Source of the DNA: Gordionus sp. m RMFG-2023
Taxonomy: Eukaryota > Nematomorpha > Gordioida > Chordodea > Parachordodidae
Assembly (NCBI RefSeq): GCF_954871325.1
Contig: NC_088775.1
Span: forward strand, 32,031,561 to 32,095,560
Length of the DNA: 64,000 bases
Direction of reading: 5' to 3'
Translations under genes and position numbers: made by a program
Part shown: positions 50,770 to 61,885 of the stretch, one piece after another
How the letters are laid out: each line of letters begins with the position of its first letter
How positions within the stretch are numbered: the stretch's first letter is position 1
The notes under the pieces: model-generated
The model's input: only the letters and a program-made list of their open reading frames with translations
Told to the model about the DNA's origin: nothing
The model's database searches: none

Positions 50770-52700
50770 ATCAATGGCGCCATAAAATTTATTGTCAATT
50801 TTTAAATGTAAAGGAGAACACATCTGCAGCATAATTTTGTGAATCTTTGTTAATATTCTTCTGGCAACTGCACATTAACATCATGTAGTAGATTTCCTAC
50901 ATCTGAAATCAATCCTAAATACAGGGATCCAAACCGAAACGAATATCGGTTCGGATTCAGGTTCGGATAAAAATAACGGTTCAAGGTTCGGTTTGTAAAA
51001 ATTAAAATATCGGTTCGGTTCGAACCTCTAAAACCCGGTTTTGAACTCTTTTGTATTCAAACCTACATTCGAATTATGTATAGGGAAAATATTTTTTTAT
51101 TTAATCATTAATTTAAAAAACACATGTATACAGTGTTGTGATGATTTAATGAAACATATTGACGATTTAATAAAACCCATCCATATAAAATTATAATCTT
51201 TGCAAAAATAATTAAAATAACAAAAGGAATAATAAAAAAATTTCAATAATGCTTTGTCTATATTTTAATTATTTTTGCAAAATGGGTTATAATTTAATCG
51301 TCAATATGTTTCATTAATTCATCACAACACTGTAAAACCTTCTTTTTATTAATTGCACATTATAAAATAATATTTAATTTATAAATATAAATATAGAAAT
51401 AAATGTCAATAATTAATTTTAATATGAACAATATTTTACTTTTTTTTACTTAAATTATTTTTATTAAGCCGGACAATTAATATATTTTCAAAATTCGTTT
51501 CACTTAAAATACATCTAAGGAGATAGTATAATTTAATTGTTGTTTAACATCTTTCCACACTAACTTGGGTAGCCGACATTGCCAATATGATATCAGATTT
51601 GATGTGTCATTTATAATAATATTTTGGATTTAATTTTTCTCTAAGCATTATAATTTATAACCTTAAAATATTTAAAAAATGTTTTAAAATGACAATATAC
51701 TAAAGTTTATAAAAATTATGACCCACACTTATCAATCAAATGTGATTGATGCTAATCTATAGAATAATTCGAAAATAATTGAAATTTTTCAATTTATTAA
51801 TAATAACTTACATATTATTTTATAAGAATAAAATCATGAGGCTTGAACCGGTTCAGAGGCATTTTAGCGGTTCGGTTCAGGTTCAGATAGGAATTTTTTT
51901 AACGGTTTAGGTTCGGTTCAGGTTCGATAAAAAATACCGTTTTTTTAGCAGTTTAACGGTTCGGTTTGGATCCCTGCCTAAATACACCTATGCCATTCAT
52001 TATTGAAGAAAATTTTCGAAATGTTAGGACAGCTTTTATAATCTTTATTTAAGAAATATATTTTTAAAGGTTTATAAAATTTTAAGAATATATCGATGGC
52101 GGATATTAGGAACATATCGCAACCAACATTGTGCTGACTCAATTCTGTAAATACACTCTGGTTTTTTCCAAATTCACTGAGGCATTATCAGATCAGAAAG
52201 CTGACATGCAATTTATTGATAATCCCGAATTTGCTAAATTTACCATTATGTGGTTAACTATGCTTTTGGATTTTTCACTATTTAAGGGGAAAAAATTTAA
52301 TCGTTTCCTTGAAACGTCCTTAATTTTGTTAAAATAGCAGAGGATCATGGTAAATATTTTAATATTTCCCTTATTAGATGCATCTGTTAGAATTGCATAT
52401 GTCTGCACATCTTTCAAATCGTCAAGAATTGGCCTCCTGAATTCAGGTTCTAAAACATTGATGATATATTTGCTCATTTTTGTTCTACAAGTAATGTTTT
52501 CATTTATTTTGAGTCGTTAAATATTATGTAGAAAGATTCTACGCACAATGTAATGATAAGTAGCTCTGTGAATGTTGTACTACAAGATAAGTGATTACAA
52601 TTGCCGCAACTGTAGTTGCATCTGTATTATTTCTTATTTTTGGAGAATATTTTTGTTTTGCAATGGATGTAGATACACTCTCCTGCACTGATTATAATAA
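50770..52700 (-). pseudogene. hAT transposase, second copy, inverted and split
   Basis: The minus-strand segment 52193-52477 reads KYIINVLEPEFRRPILDDLK and then ILTDASNKGNIKIFTMILCY, aligning with 49230-49480 of the first copy. The segment around 51985-52130 aligns with 49750-49900, and 50740-50900 aligns with 49930-50080. The C-terminal domain is absent. The MITE at 50922-51976 splits it. It appears better preserved than the first copy in its N-terminal half. Confidence 0.75.
50922..51976. mobile_element. nested hAT MITE, 1055 bp, perfect 8-bp target duplication
   Basis: The ends are an exact inverted repeat CAGGGATCCAAACCGAA, and the target duplication CCTAAATA lies at 50914-50921 and 51977-51984. 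Both ends are lined with GGTTCGGTTC repeats. The middle is a long hairpin (arms about 51133-51220 and 51260-51335). No transposase is present, so it is non-autonomous. Confidence 0.93.
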
Positions 52701-53218
52701 TGTGATTGAACAATAATAAATAAAATATTTATCATTGAAATGAGTACAATATTACCTTATTATGTATTTAAACGTGATACGTGATAATTAAGCACCTATC
52801 CCTATAATGTTATACACACACACAAGGTAGATTTCCAATTGCGGATGTTTTGCAGAACATCGCATAAAATATAATTTTTACATTGTAAAATTAAAATAAT
52901 TTGTTTTTTTATAAAATCATATCTTGTTTACATTCTTTTATATTTAAAAAGGATCGTTGGTTATTTTATAAATTAATATATTTTAATAAATCAAGATGTT
53001 ATTTTATTTTGAAAAATAGTTACCGACTGTATTTATATAAACTAATTATAAAAAATAATAGGCGGATAATTAAGTCAATTCAAAATACCGCCGAATGCCC
53101 GCAAAAATTTTTTTTTTAACAACTTTTATATTTCTACCGCAATTTTAATATTACTCCCACAAAATACCAAATTTCTCCCGCAATTTAAAAATTTTGACCT
53201 GGCAACCCTGGGTGTGTT

Positions 53219-53825
53219 GCATATATTTTTCTATCATAAAAACGCTGAGTTTGAACTTGAAAATTAGTATATGTTCTTCTCTTTCAGTTAGCTTAATTTT
53301 TAGCACAAGTCAGTCAGTAAGTTAACCCTGCTAAGATTTGAAATTTTAAAAATTTTTAAGAAATTTGCCTAAGTTAGATAAGGAACCACTGTTAATGAGC
53401 TCTTGTCCAAAATGTCACCACTTATATTAATATTTTTAATATATCGAAAAACACCATGTAAAAACACTTAAAATTTTTATTTTCTTGCAGAGACTTCAAT
53501 ACGTTGGAGTAAGAATATGTATCAAAATCGTTATTGAAATTGGAGAAGGGTAAATAGTTTATAAAATTGGAGGATATGGTAGTGTTGATTTTGATTTCTT
53601 TTTTATAATATCGATTAGAAAGATGGGGAAGGGATAAGCAAGCAAAATTTTAGAGAGGGTTAGGGAGGAAGGGTAAATATTTGAGTTGGAGTTTGGGTTA
53701 GGATGGTGTAGAAATATCTCACTTCCTAAATATAAGCATAGGCGTAGTACCTTTAAAAAAGAAAGAAAGGAAAGATTGATGTAAAGCTGATAATTATGCT
53801 CATATATGGCAGAATGTTTTGAGGA
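53219..53825. other. unassigned stretch
   Basis: No coding sequence or element end recognised. Confidence 0.4.
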
Positions 53826-53829
53826 GCTT

Positions 53830-54060
53830 CTACTTGCAATATAAGCTTACATAATATTATTTTGGCTAAAATCTTAATTGGACCATATAAAGATCACTTT
53901 ATTATTTTGTAAACTTTTTATATTTGAATTTATTTTAAAAAGAATAAAAAGAGTATCAAAGTAAATTATTTAAAGGATATCGCCACCAGCGACTATACTC
54001 CTAAATTTAAAATAAAATATACTTTGTTTCCCTGATGGTTCTCTATTCGTTACTATTACA
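53830..54060 (+). repeat. dispersed repeat, copy A
   Basis: Matches 56200-56515 in the same orientation, with words CTTACATAATATTATTTTGG and AAAGGATATCGCCA. Around 53980 it has a diverged form of a small hairpin that is perfect in the other copy. Confidence 0.7.
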
Positions 54061-55315
54061 AAATTAATGATGCGGACGACGGATCAAATTTTTTGTGGTC
54101 ATGTGAAAATATTTCAATTAGCACCACTATTATAACGCTGCGTGATCACTGTTTACGGCGCACTACATTCCCTTTTACAATCAAAATGGTGGAGAAGGAG
54201 GCTACTATATTATCCATAAATATAATTTGGAATATTATATAGGAAATTTCTAGTATATAAATTTTGAAATATGATAATTCGTGGTGTTGCAAAATAATAT
54301 ATTCATCAAATTATTCGAAATCATTTTCGGTAACCTTCTATATTCTCTATGCCATTCTTAATGGGCATTCTTTAAAAGAAATTAAATGATATATTATCCA
54401 AAGATATAATAGGGAAGAAATTAAATTACTATCAAAATTATTTTTTTGTAACTATGATATTATATATGTTATGCTTTACTTACAGGTATTCGCTGGGAAA
54501 AATTTATATCCTTATTGTTAGATATGAGAATTTAGAGAATACAAATAAAAATAGAATAAATAAAATTAAATACTAATTACTTTATTAAATAATATTAATT
54601 GTAATTTAATAAATTATCAATTAACATAAAAGGAAAAAGTAACAAAAATTAAAAAGCAAAATAAAAATTAAAATTTATAAAAATTTCTTCTTAATATTAC
54701 ATTTTTTTTCTTCTATATTTACATAAAATTCATATAATCTCGTCATATTCATATTGAAATTTTACATGAACTCTAAATATTTAACTTTATATATAAAAAG
54801 AACTATTTTCCGTAACTATTCAAATTTATATAAACAAAAATAATATCCTTCTAATTATCACAATCCTTATTATTCGAGAATATCTTAGTACTATTTATCA
54901 CTGATATTATTTGGTGGAAAAATTGAGAAATGCTCAAAAAAATAAAGATTAAAATGACTTAAAGAGATTGAAAAGGTTAGAAATGTATGAAAAGATTACA
55001 ATGAAAAAATCATAAAAAGAATATTGTATGTATGATGAAAAAAAAACGTAAAGAATTGCTAAAAAAAATGGACCTAAATTTATAAATTATTTTTAAAAAT
55101 ACAAAAGAATTATCAAAAATGAGAAGAAAAATAAATTGAGAGAAGATATAGTAAGAAAAATTAAAGTAAAGAAAATCTCAAAAAGTTAAAAATAAATTGA
55201 GAAAAGATCAGTAAGAAAAAAAACGTAAAGAAATCGCAAAAATTTAGAAATAAGTTAAGAAGGAATAACAAAAATAAATAAAAATTTAAGAAAAATTGAA
55301 AAAATTTAAAAATAC
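54061..55315. other. A/T-rich stretch with a short retroelement-like piece
   Basis: The part at 54740-54850 resembles the start of the LTR-element fragment at 32820-32960. From 54890 on it is A-rich low-complexity DNA. No gene recognised. Confidence 0.45.
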
Positions 55316-55317
55316 GA

Positions 55318-55650
55318 TTTTTCTTTTTTGATTGACACTTTTCCTTTTCGATTGACACTTTTCCTTTTTTGATTGGACCTTTTCCTTTTTTGTTTGACAC
55401 TTTTCCTTTTTTGTTTAACACTTTTCCTTTTTTGATTGAACCTTTTCCTTTTTTGTTTGACACTTTTCCTTTTTTGATCGGACATTTTCCTTTCCTTTTG
55501 GGAATTTTCCTTTTTGACACTTTTCCTTTTTTTTGGACCTTTTCCTTTTTTGATTGAACCTTTTCCTTTTATGATTGACCCTTTTTCTTTTTTGATCGGA
55601 CTTTTTCCTTTTATGATTGAAACTTTTCTTTTTTTGATTGGGTTTTCCTT
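55318..55650 (+). repeat. ~20-bp CCTTTT minisatellite
   Basis: About 15 imperfect copies of a unit such as TTGATTGACACTTTTCC with a longer T-run, mixed with GGACC and GAACC variants. In one minus-strand frame the repeat spells a Lys/Gly-rich peptide (KKGK repeats), a by-product of the repeat. Confidence 0.9.
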
Positions 55651-56199
55651 TTTTGAAATGGAAACCCTGTAAAATAATATATTCTATTCTTGATTCTAAT
55701 TGGAGGAATATAATGGTGACAAATATATTCTATTCTCTAATTGGGGAAATATAAATTTATGGTATTACAGGGAAATTGTAGACGTAGGAAATTATATAAT
55801 ATTCTTATTCGTAAAATGAATCAAATGACGTATTACTATGGACAAAAAAACAGCATTTCTTAGAAGTTCGTAACAAAGAATATTCCAGTGGCGTACTCCT
55901 ATGGATTAAAGCCACATTTCTTAATTTTTAGTTTAGTACAAAGTGGTTTTGAGGTAAGGAATTTTCGGCGAAAATTTTATGGACAACAGAGAGGTGCGGA
56001 ATGTATAAATATATATTTTGGAGTAAGTGAAAAACATCCTATGTCTATTTATATTTCGTATATTATTGGTCAAGTATTATCAATCACCCTAAGACTTGTG
56101 TTTAGTAATGGGTGGCGTGTTGTAGTTTACAGATTTTTTATTTGATAAAATTATTTATTTTAACAGATATATTAATTTTGAAATAGCATATTGGCGTCT
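55651..56199. other. unassigned stretch
   Basis: A frame of 85 codons at 55888-56145 on the plus strand matches nothing I recognise and has no supporting context. Confidence 0.35.
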
Positions 56200-56515
56200 A
56201 TTTGCAAAATAAGCTTACATAATATTATTTTGGGTAAAATCTTAGTCGAACCATTTAGTAGCGTAACTAGATGGAGGGGGGGGGGGCATGGGCTCAAGCC
56301 CCAGTAAAATTTGAAGATCCCCCTAAAAAAATTTAAAAATTTTTACCCCCAAAAAAGTAATTTCAACTTCTTATATTTGAATTTATTCTAAAAAGAATAA
56401 AAAGAGTGTCATAGTAAATTATTTAAAGGATATCGCCATCAGTGGCGATATTCCTAAATTTAGAATAAAATATCCCTTGTTTCTCTGATGTTTATCTATT
56501 CGTTTTTATAATTAT
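56200..56515 (+). repeat. dispersed repeat, copy B, with a short MITE inserted
   Basis: Second copy of 53830-54060. About 100 bp at 56266-56367, with a G-run and GGGCTCAAGCCCC, have no counterpart in the other copy and look like a small hAT-type MITE. At about 56429-56450 ATATCGCCA and TGGCGATAT form a perfect hairpin. Confidence 0.7.
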
Positions 56516-56608
56516 AAAAATTTTAAAAAAATTTTGAGCCCCCTGAATTTGTAGAGGCTAATGACGCAATAATTTTGAAATAAAATACTTAAACAAATAA
56601 TTTGTCTT

Positions 56609-57310
56609 CAGTGGCGTATCCAGGATTTTCTTATGGACCTGGCCTGGCCGGGTCTTATGTTTTAGCTATTTAATAATTATATTTTTATTTTTAACTTCTA
56701 TTTACTAATTCGTGCATATGAATATTACAAGCCTATTTTTATTTATTTTAAGTTAGGTATATTATATTTAATAAAGTTTTTTTAAATGTAAAGTTGAAAT
56801 AAAGTTTAATGTCATTTTTTTTATTAAATTTGCTTTAAAAACTAGCCTCAGCTTAAATTCTAATACAATATAAGTAGAATAAAATTTTTTTTATTGAAAA
56901 TACTAATAGTAGTGTGTATAAAATATTGACTTGAATATAATTTAAAAAACAAGTTTTTTTAACTTCTTATCAAATACAATATTATACAAAAATTTTTATA
57001 AAATACTATAATTATAAAGTGATTTTTATTCTTCATTGGAATGTTGCCAATTCATCAAGAATTTCTGTCGTTGGAACCAAATCTCTGTGGATATTTAACA
57101 GAGCTAACCCATTTAGCCGAGATTCGGAAGTAGTACTTCGTAAGTATGTTTTCAACCTTCTCAAGTTGAAAAAAGTCCTTTCATTCGTACATTTATAATA
57201 GGCAAACATGCAAGAATATAAAACAACTTTAAAATATTAGGAAATTGAGCCAAGGTTTCTTTAGACCGATTGAGCGCATCAATAGCATGCTCAGGTAAAA
57301 TAGCTAAACG
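56609..57310 (-). mobile_element. hAT element fragment with C-terminal domain
   Basis: The left end CAGTGGCGTATCCAGGATTT is a typical hAT terminus. On the minus strand 57033-57310 reads the C-terminal dimerisation domain: LPEHAIDALNRSKETLAQFP, then ILACLPIINVRMKGLF, a frame change, then RRLKTYLRSTTSESRLNGLA and TEILDELATFQ ending at a TGA. The normal Ser-x-x-Glu-Arg core is changed to VRMKG. The fragment stops where a pogo-like terminus begins, at about 57312. Confidence 0.85.
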
Positions 57311-57954
57311 TAGTAGGGGAGAACGGGGTAAAACGATAGGCATTTTGTATATTTACCATAAAAATTTTAAACAAGAGTCAAACACAACAAATTATAGATG
57401 AATGTGTAGCCCCATCCCTCTTCTACAAGATAAAAACCTATAATATTTTAGGAGCTATGATTAGTTATGTAAAACTACTCATTTTCGCCATTTTACCCTG
57501 GGTACAGGGTAAAAGATAAGCACTAGGGTAAAGTGGTTAAAATAATATTTGACACGTATATTTATTATTTTATTTAACAAATATTACAAATTTAAGATTT
57601 ATATTTAAAAACTAATCGATACAATAAGGACATGTAAAATAATTATCATAATTAGCACATTTAGAATGTGCCCATTCAAGGCACATTGTACATTTTAGCC
57701 ATTCATCGCCCTCGCGACTATTTTTATAGTTTTTATTACAAATAACACATAAACAATTATTTTTTGATATCTTTTTTTTCTCTGAATTAATAATTTTTTT
57801 TTTATAAGGCCGTGTCCTAAATCAAAAAAATAATTTCGCAAAAGTTTTGCGAAATGCACAACTTTAGCGAGTTTTGCGAGATACGAAACATGTCCCGAAT
57901 CATACATTTTTTTTCAATTTTAAATTGTTTGATATGCATGATATACTATTTCTC

Positions 57955-58510
57955 TATTTTATATTATTTGAAGATACGACTGAGTCTAGAAGAAGGCATA
58001 GATTTTTAGAAGGACGGTATATATGATATGATTTATATTATATGTATTAATTCTAGAGATCAAGGAATTTTTAGAACATTTGATAGTATTCCTTCATATC
58101 CTGACAAATTTCGTCAGATGTTCCATATGCATGTGGAAACATTTAATTACATTCTTACAAAATTGGAATCTATAGACACCACTATAGTTATACATAAAAA
58201 TTCTATCAGTATGAAGCATAGACTATATATAACACTCATGTATGATGATTATTTTTTTATATAATATCTATATATTTATAGATATTTGACAACTGGTATG
58301 AGCTTGACATCTTTACAAACCTTCAGAAACAAATATTACAAACACTATACAAATAGTTAAGGCTGACTGCCTTTTGCATAATATTATAATAGATCTTGAG
58401 GGAAATCATAGCACAGATATAAATCATGAACAATACCCAATACTCAATTTTACCCAATCTCAGTTCCAGCGATGGACTGAAAGCTCTAATAAAATTAGAG
58501 AAACTTAATT
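57955..58510 (+). pseudogene. Harbinger transposase, internally deleted
   Basis: The N-terminal part reads FRTFDSIPSYPDKFRQMFHM then VETFNYILTKLE and KHRLYITL, the usual start of HARBI1-type nucleases. A 48-nt GT-AG intron at about 58240-58280 restores ITLIYLTTGMSLTSLQTF. After a frame change, CLLHNIIIDLEGN (about 58365-58405) is the C-terminal Leu-His-Asn motif. The DDE catalytic core between is missing, so the enzyme cannot work. Confidence 0.8.
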
Positions 58511-58848
58511 TATTTGTAAATAATTATATGTAAAATTTTTGTACACATTAATTTTTGATTCCCATAATCTTATATTTCTTAATTCCCATAACCTTATATC
58601 TCTTATGAATGTTTTCATTTGTCAAAGTTATATAATTTATTTATAAATATTCAATAAAAAGTGCAAATAAAAGTGTTGTTTTGATTACATTATATAAGTA
58701 AGTTATTTCTAATTAATTTAATGAGTAAGACAAATGACTAAATTTCAATAATTTTTATTATAAATAAATATACAAAATATTAACATATTATGGTATTAAA
58801 AATTAAGATATAAAAATGTATAAATTAATTAAAAAAATATAGTATAAA

Positions 58849-59795
58849 CTAAACTAACATTGTTGTTATAAATTTTAATTTAAAATCAAAAATTTCTTTA
58901 TCAGTCATAATATTAAATTGAGCTTGATATGATTTGAAAAAACCCATAATATTATGGGGATCATCTCCTTGGGATGTATGTTTGGCAGCAAAACCTATTT
59001 TAAAAATTAATAATTATTAAATATATAAATGTATCCCTAAATATCTCCATTTTTTCATCTTCATACTTCTTAGATTTTTTAGCTTTAGATTTAGGAGTAT
59101 CTAAATTCTTCCTCTTTGAGCTACATGGATTAATATTTTCTTTATTAAAAGAATTGTCTAACTATAATTAAATTAATAATATATACATAAAATTAATTTA
59201 ACCTCTAAAATTTCTTTCTCATATATATCAGTAGGATTAACAATATCAGTTAAAAGATCATGTGTATATAACTCGTAATCCTAATATATAGTTCATTATA
59301 TACATTTCATGTTATAATACCTGTGATGATGTTTGTACATTCACCACATCTTGGATATTTTGTTCATAATCCTAAAATATTATTATATAATTATAATTTC
59401 ATGTTATAATACATGTGAAGATATTTGATCCAAACTAAAACTTGCCTCTGCATTCTTACAAATATCTTCCACATTTTCTTTTAACCAAAAATAATCCTCT
59501 ATAAATTTCAAGTGCCTACTGCTTATCATAGCAGCACCAGAACCTATATAAAATTAAATTATAATATATTTAATAATATCATACCTGATTTTTTTGAAAG
59601 GGAATAAAATTTATTAAATTTTGACTTTATAGCTGAGAACTTTTTTTTTATTTGATCATAGTTTAAGTCATATATCTTCCCTATCTCTTCCCATTTTATT
59701 TTACTTGCTGCAGTGTCCCTATATTTGAGGTCGCTATTACACCAAAGAAATCTATGAGGCCTTATTTTTTCCATCAAATTAGATTCATTCGCCAT
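58849..59795 (-). CDS. Harbinger-associated MADF-domain protein, spliced
   Basis: The second Harbinger protein binds the element's ends and helps move the nuclease into the nucleus. Likely exons on the minus strand are 59585-59795, 59413-59543, 59321-59371, 59203-59280, about 59025-59161 and 58849-58994. The MADF/Myb-like domain is in exon 1 (RDTAASKIKWEEIGKIYDLN, then QIKKKFSAIKSKF) and runs into GSGAAMISSRHLKFIEDYFW in exon 2. The middle is acidic, with a Lys-rich tract (KRKNLDTPKSKAKKSKK) that may be a nuclear signal. The last exon (GFFKSYQAQFNIMTDKEIFD) resembles a BESS-type C-terminus. Most joins keep frame; the exon 5 donor is unclear. An upstream in-frame Met at 59807 is possible. It is far better preserved than the transposase. 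Confidence 0.75.
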
Positions 59796-61145
59796 CTTTT
59801 CGCACAAATTACAAAACTTTAAAGAAATAAATATTAAAGTTTTACGAATCGTAAAATTTGTAAGAATCTTGTAATATGCGCAAAATCGAAAAAATCATTT
59901 AGGCCAACATTTTAATTTTCCGTTTAAAATGGCTTATATTTTTTTTTTCGTTAAACTCGCGCAAATTGCGCGATATTATTTTTATACAATTTTTGATATT
60001 TAGGACATAGCCTAAGGTGTAGATGTTAATATTTCTGAATTCTTTTTTTTAGAAATTTTATCCGATGAAATATTGAATAATTTTGGAATAGGTATTATAG
60101 ATGAAGGATTGAATACTTTATTTTAATTTTTTGAGCATGATGGTAACATATCATGATAAGGTTCATCAATATCATCTGGAACATTTTCGTTCAATAATAT
60201 AGATAAATCACTATCATTATTTTGAGTCACTGTAAGATTTTGAGTCACTATAATATTTTCATCATTATTTTCAAATTCAATATTTGAGCTAGCATTTGAA
60301 TTATTACAGCAGATATAATCTTGTTCTGTAAATATATTTGGGTTTAAAGGAAATATGCCTAATGCTAAGAACCCATTTAATATATATTTGGTGTCACTGC
60401 CCTTGATTTCATTTTTTAACACTCCTGGAATATCATAAATCTGAAATTGTTGTCCCACATGATTTCTCATCCATGTGTCAATAGCTCCATTATAAAACTT
60501 TTTCAATGGCCCATAAACAGCTATGTCTAATGGTTGGAGTTTATGCGAGCAATGTGGTGGAAGTGTTAGAATAACAATCCCTGGAGTGATAATAGTTTAT
60601 AACGGAAATTGAACAATGAGAGCTATGGTTATCTAAGATTAATAAGACATTTTTCTCATTGGATGCACTAGAATATTTTTTAAAGTGTTCCAAAAAAGAT
60701 AAAAATTCCTCCTCTTGCATCCAACCCGATGCGTTTCCCACACCCTTAGATCCAATAGGCCCATCACGAATAAAGTGATCTTTGTATCGTTTTCTTGGAA
60801 AAATAAAAGATGGTGGAATGCTATGGCCTATAGCATTGATGGCTAAACATATTGTAACTAACGTTCCTCTTTCTCCTGACGTTATAGAGCCGACTTGTTT
60901 GGCACCCTTCTGTGCTATAATTTTTGCAGGAGTTTGAACGGTGGTAAAACCACTTCCATCTGCATTCCATATATTATGTGGTTCATAGTTATATGAATTA
61001 TATAGCTTAATTAAATTTTCAAAAAATTTATTGACATTAAATCCTCTTATCTTGTTTATTTATAAAATAAAACAACATTTTAATAATTAACAATACCAGT
61101 TTCATAGAATTAAAATGATATATAATTAATTAAATAAATTGAATT

Positions 61146-61289
61146 AATTTCATAATTTTAATAATGCTCAATTTAAATATCAATATTAATTTGTAACTTT
61201 AATATTAAATATCAATATTAATTTGGTAACTTTAATAGTTACCAAATTAATATTGATATTTATATTGAGCATTATTAAAATTATGAAAT
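61146..61289. repeat. nested A/T-rich hairpin
   Basis: Arms at about 61146-61191 and 61243-61289 are complementary, and inside them an exact 25-bp pair at 61207-61231 and 61237-61261 has a 5-base loop. A third partial copy of the arm follows at 61318-61347. Confidence 0.9.
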
Positions 61290-61885
61290 ACAATATAATT
61301 TCAATTGAGAATTTTTATTAAAGTTACCAAATTAATATTGATATTTATAAAAATCGAGCTGTTTAACAACACTAATAGATGCTATGATCGCCAACAATCC
61401 TTTAAACAAATTTATACAGGAACAGGGGGGGGGGTAATTTGTTTCCAATATATCGTTTTGAAAAAAGGTGGTAGATGCCTAGAGTGGTGGTTGGGGATAG
61501 GTGGGTATATTTAAACCCATTGTCTACAAAATATTATGCCTCATGAAGATGATGCCGACTTTAGTAAAATGATTAATTTGGGACTACATTGTGCTAAATA
61601 GGCTATTGGATGGTAAATAATCCAATATCCTAAGAAGATATACATTAGCAAAAATCCACTTGACGCATTTTTTTAAATTTAATTGAGGATTTTTAAACAA
61701 AATGTTTAGAAAATACTTATACTTTCTGATTTCTGCTCTAGATTTGGGGAGGATAATATAGAGATGGATGATTTTATTATTGAAATGCAATAAAAATAAA
61801 TAATGCATATATGTAATATTTTTAGTCATTTTGTATAAATATTTGTTACATGTTTGTATTAGAAATTTTAATATTACGCCGTCAT
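61290..61885. other. unassigned stretch
   Basis: A G-run lies near 61425. No gene recognised, and the right end of the pogo-like element was looked for here without success. Confidence 0.4.

Larger units (their letters stand above)
48785..53210 (+). mobile_element. hAT element with perfect target duplication and two inverted transposase copies
   Basis: The ends are CAGGGTTGCCA on both sides, and the 8-bp duplication GGTGTGTT lies at 48777-48784 and 53211-53218. Subterminal regions repeat CTCCCGCAATTT. The plus strand carries a hAT transposase (49116-50600) with a DUF4371-like middle part (RWLSLIPAIDRILKFYKPLK) and a C-terminal domain (PHSNASSERIFSLMRTAWKK), interrupted by stops and frameshifts. 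The minus strand carries a second, partial copy (about 52690 down to 50770) with LTDASNKGNIKIFT and NLANSGLSINC. The two copies face each other. A further hAT MITE sits inside the second one. Confidence 0.93.
57808..60012. mobile_element. PIF/Harbinger element, 2205 bp, TAA target duplication
   Basis: The ends are inverted repeats, GGCCGTGTCCTAAAT on the left and the complement of GGCTATGTCCTAAAT on the right. TAA is duplicated at 57805-57807 and 60013-60015, the size and type expected of PIF/Harbinger. It carries the two usual genes facing each other: a degraded transposase (plus) and a MADF-type DNA-binding protein (minus). It is inserted into the pogo transposase. Confidence 0.94.
57312..61050 (-). 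mobile_element. pogo-like (Tc1/mariner) element, interrupted by Harbinger
   Basis: The left end near TAGTAGGGGAGAACGGGG lies against the hAT C-terminal domain, with TA as the likely target. Subterminal GGGTAAAA words lie at 57490-57535. The transposase gene is on the minus strand, in two parts on either side of the Harbinger insertion at 57808-60012. The right end was not found. Confidence 0.75.
57612..61050 (-). pseudogene. pogo/Tigger-like transposase with C-terminal zinc finger, split by Harbinger
   Basis: DDE-type transposase of the pogo group (CENP-B/jerky-like). On the minus strand from 61050 it reads IRGFNVNKFFENLIKLYNSY, the first catalytic Asp in NADGSGFTTVQTPAK, SITSGERGTLVTICLAINAI, GNASGWMQEEEFL, the second Asp in LLILDNHSSH, and after one frame change LPPHCSHKLQPLD with the third acidic residue, then GPLKKFYNGAIDTWMRNHVG. 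The Harbinger element sits after about codon 340. Beyond it, 57612-57807 ends with a PHD-like zinc finger (CVICNKNYKNSREGDEWLKC, CLEWAHSKC, CPYCID) and a TAG. The N-terminal DNA-binding part is not visible; a likely splice acceptor lies at 61051. Confidence 0.88.

Noticed and set aside
55161-55520. Lys-rich 120-residue protein on the minus strand
   Set aside because: The frame is the translation of the CCTTTT minisatellite. It has no conserved context and would exist in any stop-free frame of that repeat.
55888-56145. 85-codon plus-strand frame
   Set aside because: No recognisable motif, no neighbouring exon, and it overlaps a region of dispersed repeats.
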